From assembly GCF_004421105.1 (NCBI RefSeq), contig NZ_CP038033.1:1445659-1509658 (forward strand): a DNA stretch of 64,000 bases, in the 5' to 3' direction. The stretch is from Nitrosococcus wardiae (GTDB lineage: Bacteria; Pseudomonadota; Gammaproteobacteria; Nitrosococcales; Nitrosococcaceae). The notes beneath the pieces were generated by a model. That model was given only the letters and a program-made list of their open reading frames with translations, did not search any database and was not told the DNA's origin. Shown here piece by piece: positions 25,497 to 34,386 of this stretch. The position numbers were made by a program, and so were the translations under genes. How positions within the stretch are numbered: the stretch's first letter is position 1; the number at the start of each line of letters is the position of its first letter.

Positions 25497-25667
25497 CCTC
25501 TTGCCTAGGAGGGATTCCCTTCAAAATTAATGTCACCCCTTAAGAAAACTTCTCCCTCTGGATTTTAGCGCCTTTTATTTTTACCTCTATTTTTAAACTC
25601 CACTGTAATAATTCTCTCTGTGGTGCGTCCAAAATAAGTAAGTCATCTTTTCAATCGTGAGAAGACA

Positions 25668-26757
25668 ATGCAACCTATTAAATGGCTCCACCTCAGTCAC
25701 TGGCTGACCCTCGGTCTGGTGAGCAGTAGCCTATTCTTTTTTTTCTGGTTTCTTTGCTCCCTTTTCTAAAGCGGAATATGGTGACCAGGGCACAGAAATC
25801 CGCCTTCCGGTCACTCCGCACGTGGTTCCGCTTTTTTATTCACTGGATGAATATGCCCAACAGGGGGTTTCGGGAGGCCCTGGAAAAGAGGGTATTCCGG
25901 CCATTGATACACCGCAGTTTGTTTCTGCGCGCAGCGCCGAATCGTTCCTGAGACCGGAGGATATTGTCTTTGGGGTAGTATTGAATAACGACATCAAAGC
26001 TTATCCCCAGAAAATTCTGGTCTGGCATGAGATTGTCAATGACCGCTTAGGTCACGAGAAGGTGAGTGTGACTTATTGTCCTTTGACCGGCACGGCCATG
26101 GGTTTTAAGCGGGGAGAGACCACGTTTGGGGTTTCCGGTCGGTTGGTAAACAGCAATCTCCTCATGTATGACCGGGCAACCAACAGCTACTGGCCGCAAA
26201 TTTTAGGCACTGCAGTCAGCGGTCCTTTCAAAGGAAAATCCTTAGAAGAATTTAGCGTGATCTGGACCACCTGGGGGCGCTGGAAGCAAAGGTATCCTGA
26301 GACAGCGGTGCTTTCGGAAAACACCGGCTATATCCGAAATTATCATCGGGATCCCTATGGATCGTACCATCCTCTCAGTGGTTATTATGCCAAAGGCTCA
26401 TCTCTCCTTTTCCCCGTCCTGCATCGAGACCGGCGTTTTGATTCTAAGGCAGTCGTGCTGGGCGCAAGAACAAGAGAAGGAGCAATTGCTTTTAAAAAGC
26501 ATTCCTTACGGGCAAAAAAAATCATGGAGGGGAGTTTAGGCGACAAGCAATATACTGCCGTTTATGACCCGGTCCTGGATACGGGATATCTCTATAAAAA
26601 TCCCGATGGAAAGCGGTTTATTTATGAAAAAGGTCACTATACCCATGCTGATAGGCAGTGGGAAGCGAGGGAATTGCCCCTAGAAAAGGTGAATGCTTTC
26701 GACGCCATGTGGTTTGCCTGGGTCGCGTTCTATCCAAAAACCGATACCTATGAGTAA
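25668..26757 (+). pseudogene. DUF3179 protein gene with a one-base frameshift
   Basis: ATG 25668 opens a signal peptide (MQPIKWLHLSHWLTLGLVSS, then a Phe-rich stretch). At a T8 run (25737-25744) the frame must shift by one base to continue with SGFFAPFSKAEYGDQ and the DUF3179 domain: VTYCPLTGTAMGF, VSGRLVNSNLLMYDR and NYHRDPYGSY. One extra T explains it. DUF3179 proteins are exported and of unknown function. If translated by slippage or if this is a sequencing error, the protein would be about 360 residues. The end overlaps the next start by eight bases (ATGAGTAA). Confidence 0.8.
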
Positions 26758-27328
26758 CATGTTGGCGAAAACTTTATCAGCCGTCCGATTAATCATCAAG
26801 AAAAAACAAACCAGGGGTATTTTTTTACTTTCTAGCACACTGTATCTTTTAGTTTATCTTTTTGCCATTGGTGATCTCAGTTTTAATACTGCACCTTATC
26901 ATTTTGTTATTCGCTGGAGTGATCAGCCTTTTTCTCTGATTTTTAAATCTATCTCGCCTTTCTATTTTGAGGCCATTGCCTTGATAAAGCTGTTCTTTTT
27001 GACCTATTTATTTTCTCCCCTAAATCTTTTCTTGGCAGGGGTGCTTTCTTTGCTGGTTGGCTTCAACATTGCTTTTAGCTATCTGGCCTTCACCCAGCCT
27101 AAAGTCTGTTATGGACAATCCACGGTAGGGATTTTGGCTGCTTTGCCGGCGCTTCTGGCGGGCTCAGCTTGCTGTGGTCCACTTATACTGCTCGTGCTAG
27201 GCATTCAGGCCTCTGCGGCCTTGATGGCCTTTTTTGGATGGCTTATTCCCGTGGCTATCCTTCTTTTAGTAGGCGCTTTACTCTTGAACGGTCATAGAAT
27301 GAATCTCTCTGATTTGGAAAACCGCTAA
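26750..27328 (+). CDS. Membrane protein of unknown function
   Basis: 192 residues with about five membrane helices; start at ATG 26750, overlapping the DUF3179 stop. The segment LLAGSACCGPLILLVLG, with a Cys-Cys pair in a helix, recalls metal-transport membrane proteins such as MerT, but the rest does not allow a family call. It is coupled to the DUF3179 gene and converges with the anti-sigma gene, overlapping it by four bases. Confidence 0.7.
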   Translation: MSNMLAKTLSAVRLIIKKKQTRGIFLLSSTLYLLVYLFAIGDLSFNTAPYHFVIRWSDQPFSLIFKSISPFYFEAIALIKLFFLTYLFSPLNLFLAGVLSLLVGFNIAFSYLAFTQPKVCYGQSTVGILAALPALLAGSACCGPLILLVLGIQASAALMAFFGWLIPVAILLLVGALLLNGHRMNLSDLENR

Positions 27329-27585
27329 TCCATTTTTTTGATGCCATCCTCTGGTTGTAAAAAATAGGCCCTCAGGCGGTCGATTTGTTTATCCATTACT
27401 TCCTCTGGAATTTCAGGGCGAGGCATTTGCCTAAAAGCTATCGTCACTGCACGGAGTTGCCGTAGATAACGGCGGCAATGACGGCAGAGAAAAAGATGCA
27501 AGCGTATACCCAGGCGTTGCTGCCAGGGCAGTGTGCTTTCCAAATAGTCGCTTGCTTGTTCGGTCACTTCTCGACAACTTAACAT
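27325..27585 (-). CDS. Zinc-finger (zf-HC2-like) anti-sigma factor
   Basis: 86 residues with the HxxxCxxC zinc motif (HLFLCRHC) of ZAS-type anti-sigma factors and an upstream Cys (LSCREV). There is no membrane helix, so this is a cytoplasmic type. It overlaps the sigma factor gene by seven bases, the usual sigma/anti-sigma arrangement. Confidence 0.85.
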   Translation of the reverse strand: MLSCREVTEQASDYLESTLPWQQRLGIRLHLFLCRHCRRYLRQLRAVTIAFRQMPRPEIPEEVMDKQIDRLRAYFLQPEDGIKKMD

Positions 27586-28205
27586 CCTTTCCCCCTTTCA
27601 TAATTTTCAATGGCGGCACGCAGCTGTGCTCGCGCCCGATAAAGGAGTACCCTGCCATTAGTGGCGGAGATTTCAAGAATATTACAAATGTCTTCCATCG
27701 CCATGCCTTCCCTATCGCGCAAGATGAGGACAGCCCGTTGCGCAGGCGGCAACGCGGCAACGGCTTTGGTTAAGCATCTTTGAAGTTCTTCGCTGGCAAG
27801 AAGCGCCTCGGGGGTTTCCTCATGCCAAGGCCAGGGAGGGGATAACCAATGGCCGCGGGCATGAAAACGATGGCCTTCTGAAAAGGGGGGATTATCTTCC
27901 CATACCAGGTGGGTGTGTCTGCGGCGTCTCTCACGCTGCAGGCGTGTTTTTGCAGTATTGCTGAGGATGCGTAGAATCCAAGTCTCCAGGCGGGCACGCC
28001 CTTCAAAATGAGGCAGTCCTCGAATCACTGCTAACCAGGTGTCTTGGACAATTTCCTCAGCAAAAGGCTCTCCGACGATGGCGCGGGCTAAGCTGAGCAT
28101 TTTGCCTTGATAAGTGCGGACCACCCAGACAAAAGCTTCTTCATCACGGGCACGTAAGCGTTTTATCAGCGCCTCCTCGTTAGGAGGAGAGGAACCCATG
28201 GCCAA
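27579..28205 (-). CDS. ECF-type RNA polymerase sigma factor
   Basis: 208 residues. Region 2 is clear (EEAFVWVVRTYQGKMLSLAR, EEIVQDTWLAVIRGL, FEGRARLETWILRI) and region 4 follows (LPPAQRAVLILRDREGMAMED, ILEISATNGRVLLYRARAQLR). The linker of about 45 residues between them is His/Pro-rich and longer than usual. It is paired with the zinc anti-sigma factor. Targets could include the neighbouring DUF3179/membrane genes, but no promoter match was identified. Confidence 0.9.
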   Translation of the reverse strand: MAMGSSPPNEEALIKRLRARDEEAFVWVVRTYQGKMLSLARAIVGEPFAEEIVQDTWLAVIRGLPHFEGRARLETWILRILSNTAKTRLQRERRRRHTHLVWEDNPPFSEGHRFHARGHWLSPPWPWHEETPEALLASEELQRCLTKAVAALPPAQRAVLILRDREGMAMEDICNILEISATNGRVLLYRARAQLRAAIENYERGKGC

Positions 28206-28237
28206 CTCTTCGGACTGTTGTCACAAAACCCCTTTTT

Positions 28238-28348
28238 TTACTCAATAATTTTATCATTGTACTCTGAGGCATCCATATTGCCGCGCAGGTCGTCGCAGGC
28301 GCGGAAGAGCAAACTCGATAGCTGGCTCAGAGTCAGCTTCTTGGTCAT
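28238..28348 (-). pseudogene. N-terminal remnant of a type I hsdM gene
   Basis: A 36-codon frame from ATG 28348 reads MTKKLTLSQLSSLLFRACDD and then LRGNMDASEY before diverging and stopping. This is the conserved start of one class of HsdM methyltransferases, where it normally continues into the helical N-terminal domain. It is a different HsdM type from the complete one at 37440. It marks an old restriction locus at this integration hotspot. Confidence 0.65.
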
Positions 28349-28689
28349 GCATCAAACTCCTTGCATTCTGCAACCCTGTGGGTACTGGCGGGAAGCCTAT
28401 TTTAACGAGTTGTAGAGGGAAAGACTCATTATAAGTTTATCTTTTTGTTTTCGTGCTTCTGAAGGCAGCATCGACATTTCCTGGATGACTTGAAGAAGCT
28501 GAACCAGGAGGGATTGGAACAAAAGCTCGAGGATCTCCGCAGGGAAAGAGAAAAGCTGGCAAGGTGCTGAGAGTGGGTATCGGGAGCAGACGACCATTAT
28601 TTCGCAGGTGGAAAACTGCACACTGCTGTAAGACCAGACCATGATGAAAGTTATTTGTATTTTATAAATCAATAACTTATTATAAAATA
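28349..28689. other. Stretch between the hsdM remnant and the left attachment site
   Basis: No intact gene. A short plus-strand frame near 28470-28570 (LDDLKKLNQEGLEQKLEDLR...) looks like a coiled-coil fragment of a lost gene. The last 50 bases before the attachment repeat resemble the sequence just inside the right attachment site (same TATTTTA..AATCAA...TTA.TATAAA pattern), as expected if a second, decayed element lies here in tandem. Confidence 0.45.
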
Positions 28690-28704
28690 ATGGCGGAGAG
28701 GGCG
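28690..28704. repeat. Left attachment site (direct repeat)
   Basis: ATGGCGGAGAGGGCG, identical to the 3' end of tRNA-Ser(CGA) including the encoded CCA (read on the minus strand). It marks the left junction of the integrative element. Confidence 0.85.
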
Positions 28705-28853
28705 TCCGTCTAATTTGTATCTCATAAAACTTTATCTTATCTAATAAGTATAAATAAATTAATAGCTTGAGATTTGCTATTCTCTTGGAACGTCTCATTT
28801 AATGCGCTAAAATCGCATTCCATAATGTGGGTAAAGACGTGGGTAGAGATAGC

Positions 28854-30080
28854 ATGGCAAGAGCAATCAATAAGCTTACCCCTCTGGCTGTAAGTAAGAA
28901 AACCCAACCGGGTTACTATGGTGACGGCGGCGGCCTGTGGCTGCAAGTGAGCAAATCAGGCTCCAAAAGCTGGATTTTCCGTTTTACTTTAAACGGCAGA
29001 TCCCGTGAAATGGGGCTGGGAGCCATTCATACTATATCGTTAGCAGAGGCCCGCGAAGAAGCACACCGCTGCCGACAATTTCTGAGGCAAGGGGTTGATC
29101 CCCTCCAAATTAAACGTGAGAAAGCAGTTGCTAAACGTCTTGAAGCCGCCAAAGCCATGAGTTTTGATGAATGTTCCGCTGCCTACCTTAAGGCCCATCG
29201 TTATAGCTGGAAGAATGCCAAACATGCTGCGCAGTGGAAATCCACACTTTCCACCTATGCTAGCCCTGTGTTTGGTCGTCTTCCTGTGGCTGAGGTTGAT
29301 ACAGCTTTAGTAATGAAATGCCTTGAACCGATTTGGCAGGAAAAGACTGAAACCGCGAGCAGGCTTCGTGGCCGTATTGAATCGGTATTGGATTGGGCTA
29401 CCGTTCGCGGCTATCGCCACGGCGATAATCCGGCCCGGTGGCGGGGGCATTTAAATAAGCTATTGCCAGCCCGGTCTAAGGTACAAAAAGTAAAACACCA
29501 TGCAGCATTGCCTTACAAGAAAATAGGCCTATTTATTCAAACATTACGCCAGCAAGAGGGTATTGCTGCCCGTGCCTTTGAGTTTGCTATTCTAACTGCT
29601 GCTCGCACTGGAGAAGTTACCGGAGCCACTTGGGACGAAATTGATTTGGCTGCCAAAGTGTGGACACTTCCAGCCAGCCGCATGAAAGTAGGTAGGGAAC
29701 ACCGTGTGCCATTAAGTAATCGGGCGATAGCAATTCTGGAGGAGATGGAAAAATTTAATGGTGCGTACATCTTCCCTGGCCAGAGTAAAGGTAAGCTCTC
29801 TAATATGGCTTTTCTGATGCTGTTGCGTCGTATGGAGCACAAAGGTTTAACCGCCCATGGTTTCCGCTCTACCTTCCGCGATTGGGCCGCCGAAATGACA
29901 GCTTATCCGCGAGAAGTAGCCGAAATGGCGTTAGCACATGCTCTAAACAATACGGTTGAGGCTGCCTACCGGAGGGGAGATCTGTTCGAGAAACGAGTCC
30001 GCCTGATGGCCGATTGGGCACTCTATTGTGAGCAGGAACCACTTAATGTTGATGTGACGCCAATCCGTCAACAAGCCTAA
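28854..30080 (+). CDS. P4-type tyrosine integrase
   Basis: About 408 residues from ATG 28854; a GTG at 28827 would add nine. The N-terminal DUF4102-type arm-binding domain (GYYGDGGGLWLQVSKSGSKS) is followed by a core-binding domain and a catalytic domain with the first Arg in TAARTGEVTGA, then HGFRSTFRDW (His-x-x-Arg) and LAHALNNTVEAAYRR (His/Trp position and the catalytic Tyr). It inserts and excises the element at the tRNA-Ser site. Two GTGGGTA repeats (28827-28833, 28839-28845) overlap the region just before the start, so the integrase may repress its own gene. Confidence 0.95.
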   Translation: MARAINKLTPLAVSKKTQPGYYGDGGGLWLQVSKSGSKSWIFRFTLNGRSREMGLGAIHTISLAEAREEAHRCRQFLRQGVDPLQIKREKAVAKRLEAAKAMSFDECSAAYLKAHRYSWKNAKHAAQWKSTLSTYASPVFGRLPVAEVDTALVMKCLEPIWQEKTETASRLRGRIESVLDWATVRGYRHGDNPARWRGHLNKLLPARSKVQKVKHHAALPYKKIGLFIQTLRQQEGIAARAFEFAILTAARTGEVTGATWDEIDLAAKVWTLPASRMKVGREHRVPLSNRAIAILEEMEKFNGAYIFPGQSKGKLSNMAFLMLLRRMEHKGLTAHGFRSTFRDWAAEMTAYPREVAEMALAHALNNTVEAAYRRGDLFEKRVRLMADWALYCEQEPLNVDVTPIRQQA

Positions 30081-30255
30081 GTTTTCCTCCCTCTTTGGAA
30101 CAAGATGAGGGGTATGGGTACAACCATTAAAATTAAGAAACTGTTACTCTCTATTAGAACCCCTGCCTAAATTTTGCCGCTTGAAAATAATTTACTTTCA
30201 ATAAGTTAATGGATTAACTGTCTGAGGGATCGCCTTACGCTTGAAAGGGTGCAAT

Positions 30256-31020
30256 ATGCTGAAACCGGATTATTTAACCGTGCCTGAGCTAGCCGAACGG
30301 TGGGGACAAGGTGTTAAGCAAATTCTCTTCCATGCTTTGAATTTTAAGTTTCGGGCTTATTTCCTATTTGATGGCATAGTCTCCAATTATGGGGCTCCTA
30401 GACCCATTAACCACATAGAAGAGCATACATTACACCAAGAATACCAAGAAGAGATATACGGCTTACTTAGACTTACGCCGCGCCACCTTTTTGAGATATT
30501 AGACAGGGGAAAAACCTTATTTCCAAACCTGGCCTACCATCCTGAAGGGCCTTTAGTAGTCCGTAAAGTAAAGGGGCAGAAGGTATTAGATGGGCCAATA
30601 ATGAAGCTCTCGCCCCCTTTAGGACGGGATACTTTTCTTAAAGCCTTCCTTGCAGCGGATGATGTATTGGTGTTGCTTACTGATGTGCATGCTTTAGAGG
30701 AAAGAAATAAGCAGCCGCCAGCTAACAAGCTTAAAAAAAGGGAACCGTTTACCAAGGCTAAGCGGGCTGATCCCATGCGTCTACTACTTGAAGATCTTAT
30801 CTCAGAAATGGAAAGTGAAGAAGAAAAGGTAACAGCCGCTACCGTGATGCACCGATTGCGTAAAACGGTTGACATAGGGGAGTGTGTGGTCGACATATGT
30901 CCTAAAGGTGTGATATGGGAACAATCGTCCGGTCAGCCTAAGACTCTGACTATGGATGCGCTTAAAAAGCGCCTCCAGGCTATGGGATACCCGAAACAAG
31001 GGAGGGTAAAGGGAAGATAA
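30256..31020 (+). CDS. Hypothetical protein of mobile elements
   Basis: About 254 residues from ATG 30256 (AAAGGG ribosome site). The N-terminus (YLTVPELAERWG...) resembles the start of an excisionase-like winged helix, followed by a region rich in basic and acidic helices and a C-terminal segment (LTMDALKKRLQAMGYP). I do not recognise a catalytic domain. It lies between the integrase and the AlpA regulator, where satellites often keep regulatory genes. Confidence 0.65.
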   Translation: MLKPDYLTVPELAERWGQGVKQILFHALNFKFRAYFLFDGIVSNYGAPRPINHIEEHTLHQEYQEEIYGLLRLTPRHLFEILDRGKTLFPNLAYHPEGPLVVRKVKGQKVLDGPIMKLSPPLGRDTFLKAFLAADDVLVLLTDVHALEERNKQPPANKLKKREPFTKAKRADPMRLLLEDLISEMESEEEKVTAATVMHRLRKTVDIGECVVDICPKGVIWEQSSGQPKTLTMDALKKRLQAMGYPKQGRVKGR

Positions 31021-31115
31021 GCCTGCAAAGGAGAGGATAAGCCTATCAAGTAACATCAGGATTTTTATTTTGCTGAACTGTCCTTTCGTTTCAAAAAATA
31101 CAAAGACAGTTCACG

Positions 31116-31349
31116 ATGAATGAAAGAACTTTGCTCCAATTCGATGCTCTTCCTGATTCGGCTCTAGCAGATATCAATACCATTGCTGCCTATCTGGGAC
31201 GGGGAGTCTCTACGGTATGGCGATGTGCTAAAAGTGACCCCCTATTTCCAAAGCCGATTCGATTATCTGCCCGCTGCACCCGCTGGAAAGTGGGCGAGAT
31301 TCGCGCCTACGTAGCTGCCAAGGCAGGCGAAAGTGATGGATGCCATTAA
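31116..31349 (+). CDS. AlpA-family transcriptional regulator / excisionase
   Basis: 77 residues with a winged helix of the AlpA/MerR type (INTIAAYLGRGVSTVWRCA, then FPKPIRLSARCTRWKVGEIRAYV). AlpA proteins activate integrase genes or act as excisionases in P4-like and satellite elements. It is directly upstream of the DUF3631 gene. Confidence 0.85.
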   Translation: MNERTLLQFDALPDSALADINTIAAYLGRGVSTVWRCAKSDPLFPKPIRLSARCTRWKVGEIRAYVAAKAGESDGCH

Positions 31350-31369
31350 GGAAAGCAAGGGGGCACGGC

Positions 31370-32959
31370 ATGCAAAGTAGTTCAAAAAAACTCAAGGGAG
31401 GAAAGTGTTCTCATAAAGCGGACGCCATACCCACCGACTTTAACGGCTTACACCAGCTTGAGGGATTGGAAGAGGTAAAGCGGCAATTACCGGAAAGTAC
31501 TTCCTTCTCTAATAATTCTAGAGTAACCGATGGGACGGAGATTTTAGAACAAGCAGTTACGAGGCTGGCGGCGTTAAAGCCATTGGAATATGAGCAGGTA
31601 CGGGAGGTTGAGGCGCAGCGTTTTAGCGTTCGTGTGGTTGCCTTAGACAAGGAAGTGGAGCGGGTACGCCGAGAGCTAGGCGGCAAAGAGGAAGGCCCCC
31701 ATTTGGGAAGGGAGATTACTTTTGATGAGCCGGAGCCTTGGCCAGAGCCCGTCAACGGCAATGGATTGCTGAATGAAGTCAAAGCGGTATTTAATGGCTA
31801 TTTAGTGCTCCCCCCAATGGCGTCAAGCATTCTTGCTGCCTGGACAGTGCACACTTACCTCATAAACGCGGCGCACGCTACCCCTTATTTACATATTTCC
31901 TCGCCACAGCCCCAGTGCGGTAAATCCACACTTTTGGATTTGCTGGAGGCGCTTGTCTACCGGAGTTTTAAGTTCGCTAGTGCTTCTCCATCGGCAATAT
32001 TCAGAGTTATCGAAGAGCACCACCCGACTCTGCTGATTGATGAAGCGGACTCCTTCTTAAAAGAAAACGAGGATTTGAGGGGGATACTCAATGACGGTTA
32101 TAAGCCCAACGGTAGTGTTCTTAGGACAGTCTCCATTAATAATGAGCATCAAGTCAGAGCTTTTTCTACCTGGGGAGCCAAAGCCATTGCTGGGATAGGA
32201 AATCTGCCCACCACGATTGCTGATCGCTCTATTGAAATTACGCTCAAGCGGAAGCTGCCGACCGAGAAAACGAAACGGTTAAGGCTGCGCACGATTGGTA
32301 AGGAACTGCTACCCCTACGCCGAAGAATTGTCCGCTGGGTTGAAGATAATAAAGAGGCTATCGCCAAGGCAGAGCCCTTAATACCCGATGAACTGAGCAA
32401 CCGGCGCGAGGAGGTATGGGAAACGCTGTTTGCTATAGCCGATTGTGCAGGGGGTGATTGGCCGAAAGTAATGCGCCAGATAGCCGGACAGCAAAACACT
32501 AGCAGCGGTGACCAACCAGCGGAGTTGCAGCTATTAGCGGATATTCTTTCGGTTTTTGAAGACAAGCAAATTGATCGAATTTTCTCTAATGAATTGGTGG
32601 ATGCACTCATAGAAATGGAGGATCGCCCCTGGGGGGAGTGGAGGCGAGGAAAGCCGATAACAAGCAACTTATTATCCAAGCTACTTAAGCCTTTTAAGAT
32701 TAAAGCTAAGCAGGTATGGATATCCCCTAAAAACCGTAATGGCTATTTAAAAACGGATTTTGATGATGCCTATATCCGGTACGTAGGCTTTCAAAGGTCT
32801 AGAACTCTAAAGGCCCCGTCAGGCAAGAATTACAGCCATTTTCAAAATTCTAGAGGAAATGAAGCTCGAGAGTCTCACAAACCACCAGAATCCGCGCTAG
32901 ACGAGGGCTCTAGGGTTTTAGAATTTCAAAGCCCGGAGTTTGAGGGGAAGAGCAAATGA
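31370..32959 (+). CDS. DUF3631 ATPase (replication or helicase-like)
   Basis: About 529 residues from ATG 31370, or 539 from ATG 31340 overlapping alpA. The P-loop is in SSPQPQCGKSTLLDLLEAL (about residue 185) and a Walker B-like LLIDEADSFLKE follows. The C-terminal half contains the DUF3631 region (LLADILSVFEDK..., LLSKLLKPFKIK). Such proteins are common in phages and satellites and are thought to serve replication. In this element it takes the place of a primase/rep gene. Confidence 0.85.
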   Translation: MQSSSKKLKGGKCSHKADAIPTDFNGLHQLEGLEEVKRQLPESTSFSNNSRVTDGTEILEQAVTRLAALKPLEYEQVREVEAQRFSVRVVALDKEVERVRRELGGKEEGPHLGREITFDEPEPWPEPVNGNGLLNEVKAVFNGYLVLPPMASSILAAWTVHTYLINAAHATPYLHISSPQPQCGKSTLLDLLEALVYRSFKFASASPSAIFRVIEEHHPTLLIDEADSFLKENEDLRGILNDGYKPNGSVLRTVSINNEHQVRAFSTWGAKAIAGIGNLPTTIADRSIEITLKRKLPTEKTKRLRLRTIGKELLPLRRRIVRWVEDNKEAIAKAEPLIPDELSNRREEVWETLFAIADCAGGDWPKVMRQIAGQQNTSSGDQPAELQLLADILSVFEDKQIDRIFSNELVDALIEMEDRPWGEWRRGKPITSNLLSKLLKPFKIKAKQVWISPKNRNGYLKTDFDDAYIRYVGFQRSRTLKAPSGKNYSHFQNSRGNEARESHKPPESALDEGSRVLEFQSPEFEGKSK

Positions 32960-32993
32960 AGACCCCCTTTGAGCATGATAAGGGGGCTGTCTG

Positions 32994-33092
32994 ATGGAGG
33001 CACGCACCCTAATTGCACACCTAGAGGATAGGGATATCTATCTGGGTATCAATGCTGACCGGATTACAATCGATTCCCCAACAAAAGTATAA
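32994..33092 (+). CDS. Tiny protein, TubC-like docking motif (possible)
   Basis: 32 codons from ATG 32994, 34 bases after DUF3631. The sequence (LIAHLEDRDIYLGINADRIT...) has the look of the small TubC-N-like fold: a helix followed by L-x-l-n-x-d-x-i strands. It seems cut short compared with the next gene, and may be a decayed copy. Confidence 0.35.
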   Translation: MEARTLIAHLEDRDIYLGINADRITIDSPTKV

Positions 33093-33172
33093 TGAGTGAG
33101 GACTTACGCCCCAGATACTTCGTGAATACAAGCCGAAGAGTGTAGAGCTTTTAAGGGAAGTGAGCAAGAGCA

Positions 33173-33379
33173 ATGAAGATAGCACCGGAGGCTATTCTCA
33201 AATTGGTGAGGGAGTTCAATATTCACCTACCCACCTCAGGAAATGGGCATCTAATATTCAATGCCCCAAGGAACATAGGAGAACTACTGGTGAGAAATGC
33301 TGAGGCCATACAAACCTCGATTGTTGGGGGTAAGGCCGCCAGCCTTGGAGAATTAAAAATAATGGCGAAAACGATCTGA
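33173..33379 (+). CDS. Small protein, TubC-like (possible)
   Basis: 68 residues. AILKLVREFNIHLPTSGNGH and LIFNAPRNIGELLVRNAEAI give a helix, a short beta hairpin and a second helix, as in TubC-N-like docking domains found in mobile elements. An AAGGGAAG stretch lies about 15 bases before the ATG. Function unknown. Confidence 0.45.
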   Translation: MKIAPEAILKLVREFNIHLPTSGNGHLIFNAPRNIGELLVRNAEAIQTSIVGGKAASLGELKIMAKTI

Positions 33380-33626
33380 GAGCAGTAATTCTTTGACTTA
33401 CCCTACTCAACTACTCTATTGCTACTCCTATGTAACTTTAAACTCCAGAAGCTAGCCATTTCCTAGACTAGACCCTCATCTAGGCATGACCAACAGATTG
33501 GTAATGAGTTTTGTATCTCAGTGCTATACAACGAAGCAACTGCACCTGCAAATACACTAAAAAGTGCTGTTCTCAGGTAGTTTTCTGCAGGTAACGGTAT
33601 TTATAGAATATAACGAGGTGGGAGAT

Positions 33627-34001
33627 TCAGTCTTTATGAAGAGGGAGAGAAGCATCTTTAAGAACAAATTCTATTTTGACGGGATCAGGGATAGATTCAC
33701 CTGGCAAGATATCGGGTTTGTCTTTCCACAGGGTGGGGGCACGGTTTTTGAGATAGAAGATCATTGCTGTAACGTTGCCTTTTACCGCTTTATTAAATAA
33801 TGCGTTCGCCACATGAGCTAATCCCTTAGCCTGGCCTCTTTTTATAGCCTCCGCAATCTCTGGATTAAGCGTTTTATGCTTATATAGGGTGCTTTCTGAA
33901 ATCCCAAGGGCAGCCGCAATCTGTTCATGGGTTAAGCCACAAGAAGCAAGCTCCTCTACCCGATTAATTGGTATCTTTGCTTTCTGTTTCCCACGTACCA
34001 T
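33627..34001 (-). CDS. Terminase small subunit-like HTH protein
   Basis: About 124 residues; ATG 34001 chosen over TTG 34013. An HTH (LASCGLTHEQIAAALGISES, then TLYKHK) is followed by AVKGNVTAMIFYLKNRAP, a segment typical of phage terminase small subunits. In satellites such a protein redirects a helper phage's packaging to the satellite genome. No large terminase, portal or capsid gene is present. It is on the opposite strand to its neighbours. Confidence 0.7.
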   Translation of the reverse strand: MVRGKQKAKIPINRVEELASCGLTHEQIAAALGISESTLYKHKTLNPEIAEAIKRGQAKGLAHVANALFNKAVKGNVTAMIFYLKNRAPTLWKDKPDILPGESIPDPVKIEFVLKDASLPLHKD

Positions 34002-34013
34002 TTTCAGGGCCAA

Positions 34014-34386
34014 GTGGATGGGAGAAGGGGTGCGGTGTCACAAAGATAATAAGCGTTCAACTTAGTAAGTTATTTTATCTGCTTAAATTTTAGGTAGGTT
34101 AAACTATAAGTATTGATTTATAGTATACCCCTAAACTATAAGCGTTGTCTATAAAACAACAAAGATAATGGACCAAGTTAAAGCACAAGGAGTCTGCGGT
34201 AATTTTCTCAAGCGGGCTATATTCTCCCGAATTCTGCCGCTATTTCTAGATGATTAGCTGTAAGCTAAAAAGTAGATTAGGGGAGCTTTTTTTTTCTAGT
34301 CAAGTTCTCTATATATATGTATAGTTTGAGGCTCAAAGCAAGACCCATTTGACTATTATCATATAAATACCTTGGAGATCAAGGAG
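34014..34386. promoter_or_regulatory. AT-rich intergenic region with repeated sites
   Basis: TAAACTATAAG occurs at 34100-34110 and 34132-34142, and an inverted repeat (ACTATAAG / TTTATAGT) spans 34103-34124. A related sequence, TCTATAAAAC, follows at 34149. Such spaced repeats between divergent genes (the terminase-like gene and the small gene at 34387) suggest an operator or replication iterons; I cannot tell which. Confidence 0.45.

Noticed and set aside
28397-28798. 133-codon minus-strand frame across the left attachment site
   Set aside because: It spans the attachment repeat and an AT-rich junction, has no family likeness and no ribosome site.
33564-33800. 78-codon plus-strand frame
   Set aside because: Runs antisense to the terminase-like gene, whose HTH and conserved segment are clearly real.
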